DNA from: CALZFJ01 sp964459845
Lineage (GTDB): Bacteria; Bacteroidota; Bacteroidia; Bacteroidales; Muribaculaceae
Assembly: GCA_964459845.1 (NCBI GenBank)
Contig: CAYWOC010000002.1
Location: 62,001 to 126,000 of the forward strand
DNA: 64,000 nucleotides
Direction: 5' to 3'
A program made the position numbers and the translations under genes. Position 1 is the stretch's first letter; the number at the start of each line of letters is the position of its first letter. Of the stretch, positions 27,348 through 36,271 are shown in pieces. The notes below the pieces were generated by a model. The model searched no databases, was not told where the DNA came from, and was given only the letters and a program-made list of their open reading frames with translations.

Positions 27348-28643
27348 TTATTTGTATTTGCGCTCGAGTTCTCCTGCCTTTTTGCGCGCGGCTTTCAGGC
27401 TTTCCGGATTATCTTTATCTATTCCATACTTATCAGCCGCAGGTATAACGACCACCGTTCCGGGCGATATCGTATTCGGATTCTTTATCTTTGCCTTATT
27501 TTCCTCATATATATATACCCAAAAGTCGGAATTGCCATAATACTTCTTCGCCAGTCGTGTCAAGAATTTAGTGCGAGTAATCGTGTCATATCTCACCACC
27601 GGCTTATCAACCTTAGCGGGCTCTTCCACCTTTGGCGAAACATTTTCGGCTGCTGCCGGCTTTTGTTCAGGCACAGCAGCAACACTATCGGCAGTCGTTG
27701 CACCGTCGGCAGCAAGTGGCACAGCTTCCTGCACCGCATCTAAAGAATCTTCCACCTCAGACTGTTCTATCTTGTCGTTTGCAACAGTCGTCTTATACAG
27801 ATATATGCCGCCACCCACAAGCATATAGATAAGGAACATCGTCACCGCACCCCACACGAAACCGCGCATAAACGAGCCGTTGTCCTTTGCTGGCTGTGGC
27901 AAATACTCCTCTTCTTCATCATCTTCATTGTCGAAATGAGCTATACTTCTCCCATCGACTTCTGTCGTCTTTTCTTCTGTCACATCGTTGCGGTCTTCTG
28001 TCGCATTATCTGCCTCAATTTCAGGTGCAGGTTCATTATCGGCATCAGTTTCCTTATGCTGTTCATCTGCTTCCATCAAATCATTTACCGCAGTCTCTAC
28101 TTCAAGTTCAGCTTCTGCGGTTTCGTCTGCCGCAACAGCCTCTTCTACTTCTTTTTCTGCCACAACATTTCCAGCAGCCTTTTTGGGTTCCTCATCTTTG
28201 TTGCCATCATCGGCCTTTTGCGTGAATGGCGGTGGCGTTGGCTTGCCTTGAGGTTCTTCTCCTTCTTCCGCTGGATGCTCATCCACATCTGACATCTTCT
28301 TAAGGTCCTCATCGGTGAGTTCATCGCTCAGCACCACAGTCTCAAAACTTGCAAACGGCATATTGATTGCATCAGCAAGAGCCTTATCAGGCAAGAACGA
28401 AACTTTACGATGGCTCGGAATCTCCATCTCTTCGCCGGTATTAACATTCACACTCTTCCGCGCTTCCACAATGATGAGCTTGAACACGCCAAGACCTTTC
28501 ACTTTCACATTGTCACCACCTCGCAATGTGTCGGCTATTGTCGAGAATAATTCTTTCAAGAAAGATTCGCTCACCTTCTTTGATGTCTCGGTGGCGGCAG
28601 CCACAGCATCTACAAGTTCAGGAAATGTCATTTTCTCGTTCAT
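27348..28643 (-). CDS. HU-like domain fused to a transmembrane helix and LysM domain
   Basis: 431 residues. An HU/IHF-like DNA-binding domain occupies about 1-92 (MTFPELVDAVAAATETSKKV; FLKELFSTIADTLRGGDNVKVKGLGVFKLI; GEEMEIPSHRKVSFLPDKAL). A very acidic, low-complexity linker of about 165 residues follows, then a transmembrane helix near 262-288 (GFVWGAVTMFLIYMLVGGGIYLY), an Ala/Pro-rich spacer, and a LysM domain near 350-400 (FLTRLAKKYYGNSDFWVYIYEENKAKI). With a cytoplasmic N terminus, LysM would lie in the periplasm. Related fusions occur in Bacteroidota; no function is established to my knowledge. It is coupled to the upstream HU gene by an ATGA overlap. Confidence 0.85.
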   Translation of the reverse strand: MNEKMTFPELVDAVAAATETSKKVSESFLKELFSTIADTLRGGDNVKVKGLGVFKLIIVEARKSVNVNTGEEMEIPSHRKVSFLPDKALADAINMPFASFETVVLSDELTDEDLKKMSDVDEHPAEEGEEPQGKPTPPPFTQKADDGNKDEEPKKAAGNVVAEKEVEEAVAADETAEAELEVETAVNDLMEADEQHKETDADNEPAPEIEADNATEDRNDVTEEKTTEVDGRSIAHFDNEDDEEEEYLPQPAKDNGSFMRGFVWGAVTMFLIYMLVGGGIYLYKTTVANDKIEQSEVEDSLDAVQEAVPLAADGATTADSVAAVPEQKPAAAENVSPKVEEPAKVDKPVVRYDTITRTKFLTRLAKKYYGNSDFWVYIYEENKAKIKNPNTISPGTVVVIPAADKYGIDKDNPESLKAARKKAGELERKYK

Positions 28644-28918
28644 AATTCTCTCAATTTACTTTTCAACAGTGCACTCGGCTTAAACGACAATGTTATCTTC
28701 GGCGGGACAAGCATACGCTTGCCAGTCGCCGGATTCACAGTCACACGCTCATTCTTTTTTTTCGCCTCAAATGAGCCGAAACCCGGTATGGCAACGCTGT
28801 CGAGCGTGCCACACCGGTTCTCTATCGTCTTCACGAAAGCCTCAAGTAGCGTATTCACATCCTTCGGGCTACGCACCATCTTTTTAGCTATCGCATCTAT
28901 AAGTTCTTTACTTTCCAT
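28640..28918 (-). CDS. HU family DNA-binding protein
   Basis: 92 residues, the standard HU/IHF size. It shows the helix pair (MESKELIDAIAKKMVRSPKDVNTLLEAFVKTIENR), the VAIPGFGSFEAKKK turn, and a beta-arm RVTVNPATGKRMLVPPKITLSFKPS with the intercalating-proline region. It bends and coats DNA as a dimer, and its partner may be the HU domain of the downstream fusion, which overlaps by 4 bases. A TAAATTTG box is on the minus strand at 28967-28960. Confidence 0.92.
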   Translation of the reverse strand: MESKELIDAIAKKMVRSPKDVNTLLEAFVKTIENRCGTLDSVAIPGFGSFEAKKKNERVTVNPATGKRMLVPPKITLSFKPSALLKSKLREL

Positions 28919-29006
28919 GCCATTGTAATTTAGTTATTTCTCTTATCCACTATATTTTGCAAATTTAAGAAAAATACTTGACTTTATCCAGCGACATGCC
29001 ACAAAA

Positions 29007-29303
29007 TCACTTATATTGCTGCAACATAGCCACAAGGTCGGCTCCTCGCTGCACGCCCGACGCTCTCCATACATTTTCTCCACGCTTGAACAGCATCAAT
29101 GTCGGCACAGCCTGTATGCCATACATCGATGCCAATTCTTGATTCTTATCCACATCAATCTTCACTATGGTCGCATCGTCGCCCACTTGCTTCTTCACGT
29201 CTTCAAGCACGGGGCTCATCATCTTGCATGGTCCACACCAAGTGGCGAAAAAATCCACAAGCACTGGTTTCTCTCCAGAAATAAGTTTTTCAAATTCATT
29301 CAT
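29007..29303 (-). CDS. trxA: Thioredoxin
   Basis: 98 residues from the ATG at 29303; an ATG 12 bases further upstream would add four residues. The redox motif WCGPCKMM lies at about 24-31, with the upstream DFFATW strand and the cis-proline motif VPTLMLFKRGE near 68, all canonical for thioredoxin. It is a cytoplasmic disulfide reductase with no signal peptide, and appears to be a single-gene unit. Confidence 0.94.
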   Translation of the reverse strand: MNEFEKLISGEKPVLVDFFATWCGPCKMMSPVLEDVKKQVGDDATIVKIDVDKNQELASMYGIQAVPTLMLFKRGENVWRASGVQRGADLVAMLQQYK

Positions 29304-29549
29304 ATCACATCTCATTAATTATATGTTTAACTTCTATGAAAAAGTGTCAGGCAAGGGGTGTTGCATTTTTTGATCTAATTGTTCTTTATAGTTTATCGCC
29401 AAGCATCGCACACCTCACTTTCCTTCTCACTAATTTTACAACAAATATAATGCCAAATCTGTTTGCTTGATTATCAATATGTTTCACCCGGCACATCTTT
29501 CAACCTACATTCAGCATTGAAAAAATTTGCAAAAATATGGGTCATTTTC
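29304..29549. other. Intergenic region upstream of the tRNA gene, nothing recognised
   Basis: About 245 bases between the divergent thioredoxin and tRNA genes. It is AT-rich, with no convincing open frame, repeat or stable hairpin. Confidence 0.5.
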
Positions 29550-29580
29550 TTGCACACTTCAAAAAAACGTACTATCTTTG
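29550..29580 (+). promoter_or_regulatory. Promoter of tRNA-Met
   Basis: TTGC at 29550-29553, about 20 bases, then TATCTTTG at 29573-29580, ending 29 bases before the mature tRNA 5' end. Confidence 0.65.
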
Positions 29581-29609
29581 CACTCGAAAAAGCGAAACAA
29601 ATACACGAT

Positions 29610-29686
29610 GGCGGGATAGCTCAGTTGGTTAGAGCGTCGGATTCATAACCCGGAGGTCTCGAGTTCAATTCTCGATCCCGCTACCA
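29610..29686 (+). tRNA. tRNA-Met (anticodon CAT)
   Basis: A full cloverleaf can be drawn. The acceptor GGCGGGA / TCCCGCT includes a first-position G-U pair, the D arm is GCTC-AGTTGGTTA-GAGC, the anticodon loop is TTCATAA, the variable loop is AGGTC, the T arm is TCGAG-TTCAATT-CTCGA, and ACCA is encoded at the 3' end. The first base pair is weak but present, unlike the mismatch of initiator tRNAs, so this is probably the elongator. A CAT-anticodon tRNA-Ile2 (lysidine-modified) cannot be excluded from sequence alone. The anticodon stem has one A-C mismatch next to the loop. Confidence 0.95.
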
Positions 29687-29688
29687 AA

Positions 29689-29719
29689 GGAAGCTCTATT
29701 GAGCTTCCTTTTATTTTTT
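29689..29719 (+). terminator. Terminator of tRNA-Met
   Basis: Perfect 8-pair stem GGAAGCTC / GAGCTTCC with loop TATT, followed by TTTTATTTTTT, beginning 3 bases after the CCA. Confidence 0.92.
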
Positions 29720-29775
29720 ACCATTAACTACCTACAATTACACTGCACCTTATAATCATCATAAAAAACATAGTT

Positions 29776-29813
29776 GAGGCTGCGCAGTAAACCTTGATTT
29801 ACTGTGCAGCCTC
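29776..29813 (-). terminator. Terminator of the TPR-protein gene
   Basis: A 16-pair stem (29776-29791 with 29798-29813, one wobble) with a 6-base loop. On the minus strand it is followed by AACTATGTTTTTTAT, so it serves the gene ending at 29908. On the plus strand it could also stop read-through from the tRNA. Confidence 0.8.
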
Positions 29814-29907
29814 ACTTTATTTCCCGCAATGCGAGCCTCTTAGGTCTTTATGATTTCCATAATAGCATTCCCATACTTCCGAAATTTTCAGAACTACCAT
29901 TTGAGCC

Positions 29908-30960
29908 TCACTCTGTAGCTCTAATGTTATTCATTATTTGTTTAGCTTTTATAATTTCCTTTTTCATCACCTTATATTCGTCTGACGGGTTTGTTTCAAT
30001 AGCTTTATTCACATACTCCAAAGCCTCGTCACACCGACCAAGCTTATGTGCACACACGGCAGCATCATAATATATGCTGTGGTAATCATACATTTTGCCT
30101 TTTATTATAGCCTCTAAATCCTGTAACGCATCAGAATATCGGCTGTGAGCCATCTCTATCGATGAGCGTATGTAATAGAACATTCCCACATTCGGAGCTT
30201 TCTTTATTGAATTGCCCAATGCAGCAATCACAGCATCATATTGCGTATCGGCAAGTTTCGTCAGCCGTTTCAAAGCCGCGCCCGAGTCTCCGCTCACGCT
30301 GAGTGCCGAAATAAGGTCTTGAGCCGCAGGCTCATATTGTTCCATCATAATAAGCACATCAAATCGATTGATATACACTTCAGCCTCGGCAGGAAACAGC
30401 TTGACAGCTTTATCCGCATATTCGGCAGCACTGCCGAAATTGCGTTTTTTCACCTCCACTTTAGCAAGTCCAGCCATCACTGCATAATTAAGATTATTGG
30501 CTCTGTATAGCTGAAGATACAGCTTCTCAGCAGCCTCATAGTCATCATTAGCCAAATATGAATCTGCAAGAGCCATACGTATAGCCTCCGACTGCGGATT
30601 CAGTCTATAAGCCTCTTGCAGGTCGATGAGCTCATCTTTTCGATTGCCCACTGCACAATAAATTTTCGCACGCAGCACATATTCGTCAGTCAAAGTTTCC
30701 TTGTCTTTACGCGTCGTGCATTTCAGTGCTTGATTCACGTCCTGCAAAGCCTTGTTATAGTCGTTCATCAGGAAATACTGGTTGGCACGGCTATACAGCA
30801 CCGCGTAATCTTCGGGGTTCTTTGCAAGTTCCTCCTCATACACATTCATCACAGCATCAATCACCTGCTTCTGGTGGTCGTTATATTTCGGGGTCTGTGC
30901 AAAGACCGACGCACCTGCCATTGCCACAAGTGCCAATGTCGCTATTACTCTTATTCGCAT
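29908..30960 (-). CDS. Secreted TPR-repeat protein
   Basis: 350 residues with a signal peptide (MRIRVIATLALVAMAGASVFA) and at least eight TPR-like helical pairs spread over the rest (AVLYSRANQYFLMNDYNKALQDVNQAL; AIRMALADSYLANDDYEAAEKLYLQLY; FYYIRSSIEMAHSRYSDALQDLE). It is predicted to be periplasmic. Such proteins usually act as scaffolds; no enzymatic domain is visible. It lies 35 bases after the kdsA stop and probably in the same transcript. Confidence 0.8.
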   Translation of the reverse strand: MRIRVIATLALVAMAGASVFAQTPKYNDHQKQVIDAVMNVYEEELAKNPEDYAVLYSRANQYFLMNDYNKALQDVNQALKCTTRKDKETLTDEYVLRAKIYCAVGNRKDELIDLQEAYRLNPQSEAIRMALADSYLANDDYEAAEKLYLQLYRANNLNYAVMAGLAKVEVKKRNFGSAAEYADKAVKLFPAEAEVYINRFDVLIMMEQYEPAAQDLISALSVSGDSGAALKRLTKLADTQYDAVIAALGNSIKKAPNVGMFYYIRSSIEMAHSRYSDALQDLEAIIKGKMYDYHSIYYDAAVCAHKLGRCDEALEYVNKAIETNPSDEYKVMKKEIIKAKQIMNNIRATE

Positions 30961-30994
30961 AGTCTTAATATCACAAATTTTTCTTATATGGATT

Positions 30995-31816
30995 TTATAG
31001 ATTATTGATTTTATTCACAGCCATACGCAACTCTGTAAGTCTCGTGAGCAAACCTTCCATAAGGTCAAGACGCAGCATATTTGCTCCGTCGCTCTTTGCC
31101 ACCTGCGGATTCTGATGCGTCTCCATGAACAATCCGTCGGCTCCTACGGCTATGGCAGCCCTCGACATAGGCTCTATGAGATGCGGCAGTCCGCCCGTAA
31201 CGCCTTTCGACTGATTCGGCTGCTGAAGCGAATGGGTGACATCAAGGATTACAGGGCACTCATTCTTCTTCATCTCAGGGATTCCGCGGAAATCCACAAT
31301 CAAGTCTTGATAGCCGAAAGTAGTGCCTCGCTCTGTTATGGCGACATCATTATTTCCAGCATCGCGAACTTTCTGCACGGCAAAAGCCATAGCCTCCGGC
31401 GAAAGGAATTGGCCTTTCTTGATGTTCACCATTTTGCCAGTTTGCGCAGCAGCCACAAGCAGGTCGGTCTGCCGGCACAGAAATGCCGGAATCTGGAGTA
31501 CGTCCACATATTCGGCGGCTATTGCAGCCTCATCCGGCTTATGGATATCAGTGACCACTGGAATGCCGTAAGTGTCGCGCACCTTCTTCAATATTTCAAG
31601 AGCCTTTATGTCGCCTATGCCAGTGAAAGAGTCGATTCTTGAGCGGTTAGCTTTGCGATAACTGCCCTTAAACACATACGGTATGTTCAAACGGTCGGTA
31701 ATGGTTTTCACCTTTTCGGCAATCTCCATTGCCATATCCTCACCTTCAATCACACATGGTCCGGCAAGCAAAAAAAAGTTGCCAGTTGCCGACGATTTCA
31801 AAAAATCACTTATCAT
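30995..31816 (-). CDS. kdsA: 3-deoxy-8-phosphooctulonate synthase KdsA
   Basis: 273 residues from the ATG at 31816 (MISDFLKSSATGNFFLLAGPC). An in-frame ATG at 31852 would run through an intercistronic hairpin (31832-31861) and was rejected. Motifs are the AGPCVIEGED start, FKGSYRKANRS near 48, TDIHKP near 90, the QIPAFLCRQTDLL barrel strand, and GADGLFMETHQNP near the C terminus. It condenses arabinose-5-phosphate with PEP to give KDO-8-phosphate for lipid A core. The Cys-containing AGPC and C-terminal METH segments allow either metal-dependent or independent forms. Confidence 0.95.
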   Translation of the reverse strand: MISDFLKSSATGNFFLLAGPCVIEGEDMAMEIAEKVKTITDRLNIPYVFKGSYRKANRSRIDSFTGIGDIKALEILKKVRDTYGIPVVTDIHKPDEAAIAAEYVDVLQIPAFLCRQTDLLVAAAQTGKMVNIKKGQFLSPEAMAFAVQKVRDAGNNDVAITERGTTFGYQDLIVDFRGIPEMKKNECPVILDVTHSLQQPNQSKGVTGGLPHLIEPMSRAAIAVGADGLFMETHQNPQVAKSDGANMLRLDLMEGLLTRLTELRMAVNKINNL

Positions 31817-31882
31817 TCTATCATTTTTTGTCCCGCCATTACAGGAATCCACAGTGGCGGGAATCCATTATTTAGTTATCAT

Positions 31883-32590
31883 TCATTTTAACTGGTCAAT
31901 CGCATGGCACGCCGCTATTGCATACACGGCAGCCGTCTCGGTGCGCAGACGGCTTTCGCCGAAAGTCACCGGCTGGAATCCGGCATCAAGAGCCGCATGT
32001 ATCTCTTCTTGGCTGAAATCGCCCTCAGGTCCCACCATTATCAGCACATCCTCACCTGCCTTATATAGCTGCGAGAACGATTTACGCTCTATTTCAGGAT
32101 CACAATATGCGATAAACTTCTGTCCAGCAAACGGCATCTTTATGGTATCCATTATCGGTGTCATCTCATCAAGCATAGGAAGCGACGACTTCAGCGATTG
32201 CTTCATAGCCGACACAAGAATCTTGTTGAGGCGCTCGGTTTTCAATTCTTTGCGCTCCGAATAGCGGCAACGTAGCGGAATTATGCGGTCAATACCCATT
32301 TCCGTCGCTTTCTCAGCCATCCATTCCATGCGGTCAAGATTTTTAGTCGGAGCTATGGCAAGGATAATTTCATGCCCCCAATGAGGCAATTCTTGCTTAC
32401 GCTCCACAATCTCCACCGCACAATGCTTGGAATGTGCCATCGTGATTCGGCACAGATACCGCCAGCCTTTACCATCCACCACTTCTATTGCATCATCCTC
32501 CCTGAGCCGCAACACGCGCACGGCATGTTGCGACTCCTGTTCAGGGAGCTGCAATGTGGAATCTATGTCTGGAGCATAAAATCTATGCAT
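31883..32590 (-). CDS. rsmE: 16S rRNA m3U1498 methyltransferase RsmE
   Basis: 235 residues, the family length. An N-terminal PUA-like domain (MHRFYAPDI...HAVRVLRLREDDAIEVVDGKG) is followed by a SPOUT methyltransferase domain with the trefoil-knot signature (ILAIAPTKNLDRMEWMAEKATEMG; LIMVGPEGDFSQEEI near 180; the FGESRLRTETAAVYA motif near 211). It methylates U1498 in the ribosome decoding region. It sits between the nucleoside transporter and kdsA genes on the same strand. Confidence 0.94.
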   Translation of the reverse strand: MHRFYAPDIDSTLQLPEQESQHAVRVLRLREDDAIEVVDGKGWRYLCRITMAHSKHCAVEIVERKQELPHWGHEIILAIAPTKNLDRMEWMAEKATEMGIDRIIPLRCRYSERKELKTERLNKILVSAMKQSLKSSLPMLDEMTPIMDTIKMPFAGQKFIAYCDPEIERKSFSQLYKAGEDVLIMVGPEGDFSQEEIHAALDAGFQPVTFGESRLRTETAAVYAIAACHAIDQLK

Positions 32591-32616
32591 ATCTCTATCT
32601 TCTTATTTTTTATGCG

Positions 32617-33897
32617 TTACTTATTTTCTGTTTTATAGCGGAAGAAAACGGCAAACAGCACTGCCACCACAAGTGCATAACCTGCGAAAATGAACCAGCA
32701 GGTCTGCCAATCGCCCACAGTATAGAATTGTTCTCCAATCTGCACGCCATGCGTGTAGTAGTTGATAATCTTTTGGGCCACAAGCGTCCCCACCGTGGCA
32801 CCAACACCGTTGGTCATCAAGAAGAACACCCCCTGTGCGCTTGAGCGGATAGAATGGTCGGTATTATTTTCCACAAACAGCGAACCGCTGATATTGAAAA
32901 AGTCGAATGCCACGCCATACACTATCATTGACAGCACAAACATCCATACTCCCGATCCGGGATTGCCTGTTCCAAACAAGCCGAAGCGAAGCACCCAAGC
33001 GAGCATTGCGATGAGCATCACATTCTTTATACCATATCTCTTCATAAAGAATGGTATGAGCAGAATGCAGAATGTCTCGCTCACCTGTGAAAGCGAGATA
33101 AGTATGTTGGCATGCTGCACTCCGAATGTGTCGGCATACTCCTTCACTGCGGCAAAACTGCTTATATATGGATTGGCAAAGCTGTTTGTAATCTGAAGGC
33201 TCACACCAAGCAACATCGAGAAGATGAAGAAAAGTGCCATCTTTTTTTGCTGGAAAAGAGCAAAGGCTTTCAATCCGAATGCTTCGGCAAGAGACTTCTT
33301 GCTATCGCTCTTCACAACCTCACAAGTCGGCAAAGCAAATGAATACAGGAACATGACCAAGCCGAGTACGCCACAAGTCACAAACTGATATTCATTAGCC
33401 TGGAAGCCCATCAAATCGACAAACCACATTGTGCATATAAAGCCCACCGTTCCAAACACACGAATCGGCGGAAAATCTTTCACCACATCAAGCCCAGCCT
33501 GGTTCAGTCCGTTGTAAGCCACTGAATTGGAGAGCGACAAGGTTGGCATATAGAATGCCACCGACAAAGAATAAAGCGCAAACACCAGTCCGAACGAAGC
33601 TTCACCACCCGCCATGTGTCCATACCATGCCACTGCCAACATAAAGATTCCTGCTATTAAGTGGCATATTCCGAGCATACGCTGCGCTTGCACCCAGCGG
33701 TCGGCGATGATGCCTATAATCGCCGGCATAAATATCGACACTACACCCTGCATCGAGTAGAAGTATCCGATTTCAGTATTCATCCCGATATTTCCTAAAT
33801 ATCGGCCCATTGAAGTTAAGTAAGACCCCCAAATAGCGAATTGGAGGAAGTTCATTACTATCAGTTTCAGTTTAATGTTAAAATTGTCATTAGCCAT
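32617..33897 (-). CDS. Nucleoside:H+ symporter family MFS transporter
   Basis: 426 residues with about 12 hydrophobic segments. The start (KLIVMNFLQFAIWGSYLTSMGRYL) and the block PTLSLSNSVAYNGL fit the NupG/XapB nucleoside permease family, whose first helix has a similar FxQFFxWG pattern. It is predicted to be in the inner membrane, importing nucleosides with protons. Bacteroidota have several paralogues, some linked to other substrates, so specificity is tentative. The rsmE start is 27 bases downstream. Confidence 0.82.
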   Translation of the reverse strand: MANDNFNIKLKLIVMNFLQFAIWGSYLTSMGRYLGNIGMNTEIGYFYSMQGVVSIFMPAIIGIIADRWVQAQRMLGICHLIAGIFMLAVAWYGHMAGGEASFGLVFALYSLSVAFYMPTLSLSNSVAYNGLNQAGLDVVKDFPPIRVFGTVGFICTMWFVDLMGFQANEYQFVTCGVLGLVMFLYSFALPTCEVVKSDSKKSLAEAFGLKAFALFQQKKMALFFIFSMLLGVSLQITNSFANPYISSFAAVKEYADTFGVQHANILISLSQVSETFCILLIPFFMKRYGIKNVMLIAMLAWVLRFGLFGTGNPGSGVWMFVLSMIVYGVAFDFFNISGSLFVENNTDHSIRSSAQGVFFLMTNGVGATVGTLVAQKIINYYTHGVQIGEQFYTVGDWQTCWFIFAGYALVVAVLFAVFFRYKTENK

Positions 33898-33923
33898 AAG
33901 AGTTAATATTGATCAAGATTTTA

Positions 33924-34544
33924 TTATTTTTCTGTTTTATTCTCCATATCGCCCTTGCGCAGCTTCTTTGCGTCTATAACGTTCTTTATCTCGGCTGCGC
34001 GCTCATATTCCTCGCGCTCCACGCATCGGTTAAGCATCTTCTCAAGTTCTTCAATTGCCAAATTTTGCAACTTCACCTCATGAGGTTCAGCATCCTGCTG
34101 TTTACGCTTGCGACGTTTTTCGAGGTCTTCTTTCGTAATCATGAATCCCGTCTGCTCAACTATTTCGCTCGTGGTGAATATAGGCGCGCCAGTGCGCATA
34201 GCCAATGCTATGGCATCAGATGTCCGCGAGTCTATGGTAATCTGTCTGTCGTCGCTGCTAAGATGCAATTCCGACAAGAATATTCCGTCGTCGAATTTAT
34301 ATATGAACACTTCATCAAGCGATATTCCGAATCCATGAGCCATACTTATCATAAGGTCATGCGGCATAGGCCGTGGTGGTATTATGTTCTCAAGTTTCAC
34401 CGCTATCGACTGAGCCTCGGCTACGCCCACTACTATAGGGATGCGATACGGTCCGTCATCCTGCTCAAGCACAAGCGCATAAGCTCCTTGCTGAACTTGG
34501 CTGTAGGTAATTCCCAAAACATTAAGTTTTATCCTATCCTCCAT
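33924..34544 (-). CDS. Bifunctional nuclease (BFN/DUF151) domain protein with UVR motif
   Basis: 206 residues. A DUF151 domain fills about 1-140 (the RIPIVVGVAEAQSIAVKLENI block near 33; DSRTSDAIALAMRTGAPIFTT near 103). A UvrB/UvrC-type UVR motif is at about 160-195 (LAIEELEKMLNRCVEREEYERAAEIKNVI). BFN proteins were described as nucleases in plants and thermophiles; in bacteria the activity is mostly untested. The UVR motif suggests a protein contact. It lies between the mnmA and transporter genes. Confidence 0.85.
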   Translation of the reverse strand: MEDRIKLNVLGITYSQVQQGAYALVLEQDDGPYRIPIVVGVAEAQSIAVKLENIIPPRPMPHDLMISMAHGFGISLDEVFIYKFDDGIFLSELHLSSDDRQITIDSRTSDAIALAMRTGAPIFTTSEIVEQTGFMITKEDLEKRRKRKQQDAEPHEVKLQNLAIEELEKMLNRCVEREEYERAAEIKNVIDAKKLRKGDMENKTEK

Positions 34545-34582
34545 ATTATATCATCTCCTATTTTATTCTTAAGTGTTTTTTT

Positions 34583-35668
34583 TCACTTGTCAATCTTCTG
34601 CCCTGTTATCACTCCGCTTCCGTAGCATAAGTGTGATGCAGGGTCATATATTACGGCAAATTGTCCCGGTGCTATGCCTTGAACCTTCTTCTCCGACTCT
34701 ATCACATATTCCATTCCTCCAAGGTGCGTGAGCTTTGCCTTAAGAAATTCTGGCATGTGGCGGTTTTTGAATGTTATATCCACGGGGCCTTCTTTGCCTT
34801 CCCATGGATTGCCTGATATGAAATGCATCTCGTCGAGATGGAGAATATTGCCATATTGCTTCTCGTTGCCATAGCCGTTGCTCACATAAATCACATTGTC
34901 GGCCACATTCTTCTTCACGACATACCATGGGCCACCGCTCAAGCCCAAGCCCTTGCGCTGACCGATGGTGTGAAACCAGTATCCCTTATGCTCGCCAAGC
35001 TTCCTGCCAGTCTCTATCTCTATTATGCTTCCTTTCTTCTCGCCCAAATGCCGGCGTATGAAGTCGTTATAGTTTATTTTGCCGAGAAAGCAAATGCCTT
35101 GACTGTCCTTTCTGTAGGCATTGGGCATCTTTACATCCACAGCTATGCGGCGCACCTCACTTTTAGGGAGATTCCCTATCGGGAAAATGATATGTTTCAG
35201 TTGGTCATAAGATATCTGAGCCAAGAAATCGGTTTGGTCCTTCACAGGATCCACGGCGGTGGCAAGATATTTTTTCCCATCGACGAAATCGGTTGTGGCA
35301 TAATGCCCTGTGGCTGTAAGGTCAAACTCATGTCCCCATCGCTGCTCAAAGTAGCCGAATTTTATCATCTTGTTGCACATCATATCGGGGTGTGGTGTAA
35401 GCCCCGCCTTCACCGTGCGGAGCGCGTATTCCATCACATTTTCCCAATATTCTTCATGTAGCGACACCACGTCGAATGGCAACCCATATTTCTTGGCGAT
35501 GAATTGGCACATCTCTATATCCTCTTCGGCCGAGCAGTCGCCTTCATCATTGTCCATTCCTATGCGTATATAGAACAGATGAAGATCCTGCCCTTCTTCC
35601 ATCAACCTGTGTACTACGACTGCGCTATCCACGCCGCCCGAAATCAATACCGCTATCTTTTTTTCCAT
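34583..35668 (-). CDS. mnmA: tRNA-specific 2-thiouridylase MnmA
   Basis: 361 residues. The PP-loop ATP-binding motif ISGGVDSAVV lies at residues 9-18. The first catalytic cysteine is in DMMCNKMIKFG near 99 and the second in DSQGICFLGKI near 193, with the ATGHYA block between. The C-terminal beta-barrel domains are complete and end in YGSGVITGQK. It thiolates U34 of tRNA Lys, Glu and Gln. The two-cysteine arrangement indicates the usual persulfide mechanism. Confidence 0.96.
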   Translation of the reverse strand: MEKKIAVLISGGVDSAVVVHRLMEEGQDLHLFYIRIGMDNDEGDCSAEEDIEMCQFIAKKYGLPFDVVSLHEEYWENVMEYALRTVKAGLTPHPDMMCNKMIKFGYFEQRWGHEFDLTATGHYATTDFVDGKKYLATAVDPVKDQTDFLAQISYDQLKHIIFPIGNLPKSEVRRIAVDVKMPNAYRKDSQGICFLGKINYNDFIRRHLGEKKGSIIEIETGRKLGEHKGYWFHTIGQRKGLGLSGGPWYVVKKNVADNVIYVSNGYGNEKQYGNILHLDEMHFISGNPWEGKEGPVDITFKNRHMPEFLKAKLTHLGGMEYVIESEKKVQGIAPGQFAVIYDPASHLCYGSGVITGQKIDK

Positions 35669-35733
35669 CTTTACTTTTTCTGTTTTTCTTTATAAAACAC
35701 TGTTTTCCATACCCCATCTAAGCCACATCCGAC

Positions 35734-36231
35734 TCAAGCATCTTTTAGCGTATTTTCAATATCCTTGTCGGTGTGAGTGAAACGCAGAGAGATAAGGTAA
35801 TCAAGTGAGATTTTGCCCGGACCGGCAAGCAACATGAAGCAGAATATGCCGAGGAACAATATCGGCACATAACCCGGTTGAGTACTTATCAAGTGCGACG
35901 GCTCCACGTGCACCATATTCGTGAGTATATGGTTCTCGGCAAATATCATTGCGGCCGATGGCGGCAACACCGATATGCGCGACATAAAGCCCAATATCAT
36001 CATAGCCGAGCATATTATCTCGATTGCAATCATTATCGCAAGCGACGCTTCGCTGCCTATGCCTCCGAAATCGACAAACGTCGGCGCCACACTATCGAAA
36101 TGAATCCATTGGCGTATGCCGAACTGCATGAACATCACTCCCGTGAAAAGCCGCAGAAACAGCCGCGACAGATTGCTATAAGTGTGTCCTGCTCCATACA
36201 CGAACAAATACTTCACAAAATTAGGTACCAT
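35734..36231 (-). CDS. DoxX-like four-helix membrane protein
   Basis: 165 residues with four hydrophobic segments (LSRLFLRLFTGVMFMQFGIRQW; ASLAIMIAIEIICSAMMILGFM; a middle segment with SVLPPSAAMIFAENHIL; VPILFLGIFCFMLLAGPGKISLDYLI). The R-x-F-x-G-x-x-F-x-x-x-G-x-x-Q pattern in the first helix and the GPGKISLDYLI ending are typical of the DoxX family. It is predicted in the inner membrane; family members take part in redox or thiol-stress functions, but a role here is unknown. Confidence 0.75.
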   Translation of the reverse strand: MVPNFVKYLFVYGAGHTYSNLSRLFLRLFTGVMFMQFGIRQWIHFDSVAPTFVDFGGIGSEASLAIMIAIEIICSAMMILGFMSRISVLPPSAAMIFAENHILTNMVHVEPSHLISTQPGYVPILFLGIFCFMLLAGPGKISLDYLISLRFTHTDKDIENTLKDA

Positions 36232-36271
36232 GATTATCTCTTTTTATGAATTAATGATTTTGTGTGCGCAC

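Noticed and set aside
27988..28251. Ser/Ala-rich frames opposite the HU-LysM gene
   Set aside because: They are the complement of the acidic low-complexity linker, with no independent signal.
31832..31861. CCCGCCA/TGGCGGG inverted repeat between rsmE and kdsA as a terminator
   Set aside because: The transcribed minus strand has an A run, not a U run, after it, and the genes are close and co-oriented. It is used only to reject the longer kdsA start.
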